Shown: in pieces, positions 44,012 to 46,430 of the stretch
Layout: every line of letters begins with the position of its first letter
How positions within the stretch are numbered: the first letter of the stretch is position 1
Assembly (NCBI GenBank): GCA_024229275.1
Contig: JAAESQ010000287.1
Coordinates: forward strand, 1-46,430
Length of the DNA stretch: 46,430 bases
Direction of reading: 5' to 3'
Source of the DNA: a bacterium
Lineage (GTDB): Bacteria > Acidobacteriota > Thermoanaerobaculia > Thermoanaerobaculales > Sulfomarinibacteraceae
Translations under genes and position numbers: made by a program
The notes under the pieces: generated by a model
Seen by the model: only the letters and a program-made list of their open reading frames with translations
Databases searched by the model: none
What the model was told of the DNA's origin: nothing

Positions 44012-45028
44012 TCAGATCTCCTCCACCCATTCTCCTGTACGGAACCACCGCCTCATCTGTTGTGATGAGGTGCGAGCCGTTGCCAGTACGTGACGTCGGC
44101 GAGCCAGTGCATCATGCCGCCAGCGCCACGCTTCGCTCAGTGCGGGACGCGACGACCGTTCGACCGTAAGGCAGGCGCCAATCACCAGAAGGTCGCGGAG
44201 GAGCCACCACCCAAGCCGGCTCACGAGCCATTTGAGATCGGCACAGTGAGCCCGCATCAGAAAGCGGTTCTTCACCGAATGAAGATTGATTACAGAGTGT
44301 CCGCGCCGTCCCTGCTCGGGGCGGAATCCGCGAAGGTGAGATGCTAATGCTAGCGGTTGATAAAGGCAACGCCAACCTCGCCACTGCAGGCGCCATGCAA
44401 GTTCGGCGTCTTCTCGATAGGCAAAGAAAGACTCGGCGAAGATCTGTCCATCCGGATAAGCGATGTCTTCGAGTGCGGTGCGCCGATACAATGTCGCAGC
44501 TCCGGTTCCACCGAAGACCCAGGCCGCTCGTTTGTAATTCGTACCGAGCGCAGAACCGGCGCCGCGGTCGAGGTGACGACCTCCGGGAGTCATCACCATA
44601 CCGGCAGAGTCGATGGTTGATCCGGGTTGCAGTCCTTCATCGATTGCCCGCATCAGCAATCCAGTCGCCGCCCCGACGATCTCCGCATCAGGACCTTCGT
44701 TGATTGTCCTCAGCAGCCGATGGACGAACTCTTTGTTGACTGCGCAATCGGGATTGAGAAGCAGAATCCACTCTGACGAGCATTCCGCGATGCCTCGATT
44801 TGCCCCAGCGGCGAAGCCCTCGTTCACCGCCGAGTGGATGAGGTCGAGCGGGAGATTCTCGCCCTGAGATGCGGCGATTTCCGCGGATTCGTCGCTTGAG
44901 GCGTTGTCGACAACAATCAACCGTGTTGGTGGAGGTGTGAGAGCAGAGACCGCTTGCAGACACGCCCCAAAGACGGACGCGTGGTTGTGGGTCACGATGA
45001 CCACATCGTACTTGGGAACGGATGTCAC
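44012..45028 (-). CDS. glycosyltransferase family 2
   Basis: A 338-residue GT-A enzyme with the family 2 layout: VVIVTHNHASVFGACL near the N terminus, VVDNASSDES, the NEGFAAGANRGI segment and the LLNPDCAV metal-binding motif. A later FFAYREDAELAWRLQWRG acidic motif holds the likely catalytic base. It resembles rhamnosyltransferases of the WbbL type. The GTG at 45028 is the first usable start after the methyltransferase stop; a frame reaching 45181 would overlap that gene by about 130 bases. The ribosome site is weak. Confidence 0.88.
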   Translation of the reverse strand: MTSVPKYDVVIVTHNHASVFGACLQAVSALTPPPTRLIVVDNASSDESAEIAASQGENLPLDLIHSAVNEGFAAGANRGIAECSSEWILLLNPDCAVNKEFVHRLLRTINEGPDAEIVGAATGLLMRAIDEGLQPGSTIDSAGMVMTPGGRHLDRGAGSALGTNYKRAAWVFGGTGAATLYRRTALEDIAYPDGQIFAESFFAYREDAELAWRLQWRGWRCLYQPLALASHLRGFRPEQGRRGHSVINLHSVKNRFLMRAHCADLKWLVSRLGWWLLRDLLVIGACLTVERSSRPALSEAWRWRHDALARRRHVLATARTSSQQMRRWFRTGEWVEEI

Positions 45029-45053
45029 GAAGACATCTTGGCACAGGCGTGCA

Positions 45054-46001
45054 TCAGCGTCGACTGATCTCGAGGACAAGGTAGGGATTGAACGGTGAAG
45101 CGGAGAGCCAGCGGAGTCCGGGTATGCGCATCGCAGTGAGGAAAAGGCGGACCGCAGGCCCCAGTATCCTGCCGTAGACATGTCGACTCACCTGTTGCAT
45201 CTGGAGTCTCCCGGCCGGACTGACCGCCTTCACTCGCAGCTCGGAATCAAGCTTCCGCACCAGTTTGCGAATGCCACGGACCGTTGGCAGGAAGCCTTCA
45301 TTGAGACTGTGCCAGCGAGCAGCTCCGGCATCGGTACCATGCCAGAAGTCGATTGGAAAGGCTCCATTGGGAAAGTCGAGCCACAGTCGGCCATTGTTGT
45401 TTGTAACGCGAAGAAGCTCTCGAAGGAAGCCCTCTCGCAGACGATCGCGATCGGCTAGCGGTGCAACCGAATAACTGGCACCGCCATGTTCTTCAACACC
45501 GACATGCTCAAGAACGCCCGACGAGATCACCACGTCGAAGAAACCATCATCGAATGGAAGGCGGGCCCCGTCAGCAACACACAACCGATGTCGGTTATCG
45601 CGCTCGTTCCACTGCCACCGACGCAAACGGGACAGGTCGTTGCCCCAGGCATCGATGCCACCGTTGACTAACAGATCAACGGACAGGCCGTTACCGCAGC
45701 CACAGTCCAGGACGCGTGGAGCGTCGCACTGTTTGAGGTGTTGTAGTCGGGGAAGATAGAACTGCTCGATTCGCGATCGCGTACCGCTCACCTCGTGCTC
45801 GAGACCGATGCATTGGGCCTCGCTGAGTTCTCCTTCGAACTCGTCATAGTAGTACCCGTCGGCGAAATCGGTGATTCCATCAGCCATCGGATAACTTTTC
45901 GTACATCGCGAACAGACCATGGCTTCGGCGTGAGAGCTGAGTGCCTTATGACAGTCAGGACATACATATGTCGAAGAAGGTAGATCTCTGGTTGGTTTCA
46001 T
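45054..46001 (-). CDS. SAM-dependent methyltransferase with N-terminal zinc ribbon
   Basis: A 315-residue protein. The first 40 residues hold a zinc ribbon with Cys14, Cys17, Cys30 and Cys33 (CPDC and CSRC), like Trm112-type domains. The methyltransferase core follows with VLDCGCGNGLSVDLL as the SAM loop, the D in WGNDLS, and FDDGFFDVVISSGVLEHV. Its place among glycosyltransferases suggests it methylates a sugar or a lipid-linked intermediate. It begins 13 bases after the end of the next glycosyltransferase gene. Confidence 0.85.
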   Translation of the reverse strand: MKPTRDLPSSTYVCPDCHKALSSHAEAMVCSRCTKSYPMADGITDFADGYYYDEFEGELSEAQCIGLEHEVSGTRSRIEQFYLPRLQHLKQCDAPRVLDCGCGNGLSVDLLVNGGIDAWGNDLSRLRRWQWNERDNRHRLCVADGARLPFDDGFFDVVISSGVLEHVGVEEHGGASYSVAPLADRDRLREGFLRELLRVTNNNGRLWLDFPNGAFPIDFWHGTDAGAARWHSLNEGFLPTVRGIRKLVRKLDSELRVKAVSPAGRLQMQQVSRHVYGRILGPAVRLFLTAMRIPGLRWLSASPFNPYLVLEISRR

Positions 46002-46014
46002 TCTGATGATTGTC

Positions 46015-46430
46015 TCATTCGTTCGTTGTATGTCGTATTACCGTGCGGGCTGCAGCAACGTAACTGGCCATCAGAGACGGCCGCGCGATCGCTTTTGCGA
46101 GAAGAGCAGCCGTGAGACAGGGGCGTAACCACCAGATCTGATTCGAATAGTGGCGTTCAGCGAAGCGCATCAGATTGCGAGAGAACATCGTCACGAACTC
46201 GGTAGCTGAAAGGTGTGGCAAACTCGAGCCGCCATGGTGCACGACCCGCGCTTGGGGCACCAGCCACATCCCGTCAACTGAGCCGCCGGCCTGTTCGAGT
46301 GCCGCGAGGCGAACGCAGAAGTCGACGTCCTCCCACCACGCAGGGGCAAATCCGGAGTGCAGTCCTTCGAGCGCGTCCCACACTACTCGACGAATGCACC
46401 AAGCGGCTGCCGCTGGTTGTTCGGCCTGAG
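46015..46430 (-). CDS. glycosyltransferase family 2, C-terminal part
   Basis: Only the last 138 or so codons lie in the window; the frame is open to the edge with no start. The segment WCIRRVVWDALEGL followed by FAPAWWEDVDFCVRLAA is the typical acceptor-side motif of family 2 rhamnosyltransferase-like enzymes, where the ED pair holds the catalytic base. A further conserved-type segment follows: PQARVVHHGGSS. The gene is therefore the 3' end of another transferase in the same polysaccharide cluster. Confidence 0.85.
   Translation of the reverse strand, partial: QAEQPAAAAWCIRRVVWDALEGLHSGFAPAWWEDVDFCVRLAALEQAGGSVDGMWLVPQARVVHHGGSSLPHLSATEFVTMFSRNLMRFAERHYSNQIWWLRPCLTAALLAKAIARPSLMASYVAAARTVIRHTTNE

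Overview
The window reads as chromosomal DNA of a diderm, meso-diaminopimelate-type bacterium. The evidence is a complete division and cell wall (dcw) cluster, a TamA/TamB-type outer membrane assembly pair, a MurE with the DNPR motif of meso-DAP ligases, a short SRP RNA without an Alu domain, and exported proteins. The mix (S8 protease with a paired C-terminal beta domain, GCS2-CBS fusion, OPT transporter, PqqD-like protein beside a polymer glycosylation cluster) resembles Acidobacteriota, perhaps a Thermoanaerobaculia-like lineage. That placement is inference from remembered family distributions, not from a search.

Layout. (1) 1-6076: an 8-bp tandem repeat at the window edge, then three minus-strand genes: a degenerate class III nucleotide cyclase-like protein, a GAF-GGDEF diguanylate cyclase and a secreted subtilase. 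(2) 6200-7043, plus strand: tadA, then what looks like a stable-RNA operon of two tRNA-Ser genes and the SRP RNA, with a promoter overlapping the tadA stop codon. (3) 7050-8260: a gene-poor stretch with one odd hypothetical gene and two related palindromic elements whose stems show compensatory base changes. (4) 8260-23788, minus strand: mraZ-rsmH-ftsL-ftsI-murE-murF-mraY-murD-ftsW-murG-murC-ftsQ-ftsA-ftsZ, with a promoter carrying in-phase MraZ boxes upstream and a terminator downstream. From rsmH to ftsZ almost every gene overlaps the next, leaving about two intergenic bases in 15 kb. murB and ddl, often found in such clusters, are absent.

(5) 24094-33030, plus strand: NAD kinase, TamB-like protein, Omp85/TamA-like protein, then a calcium/sodium antiporter coupled to a small exported protein. 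(6) 33020-37054, minus strand: clpB followed by glycerate 2-kinase, behind a near-consensus promoter with a dyad at the start site. (7) 37164-41565, plus strand: GCS2-CBS protein, OPT family transporter, PqqD-like protein. (8) 41494-46430, minus strand: a surface polysaccharide cluster of glycosyltransferases, a methyltransferase and a polyprenyl-phosphate sugar transferase, running off the window edge.

A theme across the window is start-site architecture. Genes inside operons begin at Shine-Dalgarno sites or at overlaps such as ATGA, TTGA, GTGA and TGATG. Five promoter-proximal genes without a Shine-Dalgarno site instead have a TANNNT element 6-9 bases before the start codon, which suggests leaderless mRNAs. 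No CRISPR array, transposase, integrase or phage gene was seen. The most novel-looking items are the covarying palindromes, the leaderless start pattern and the variant FtsW signature motifs.
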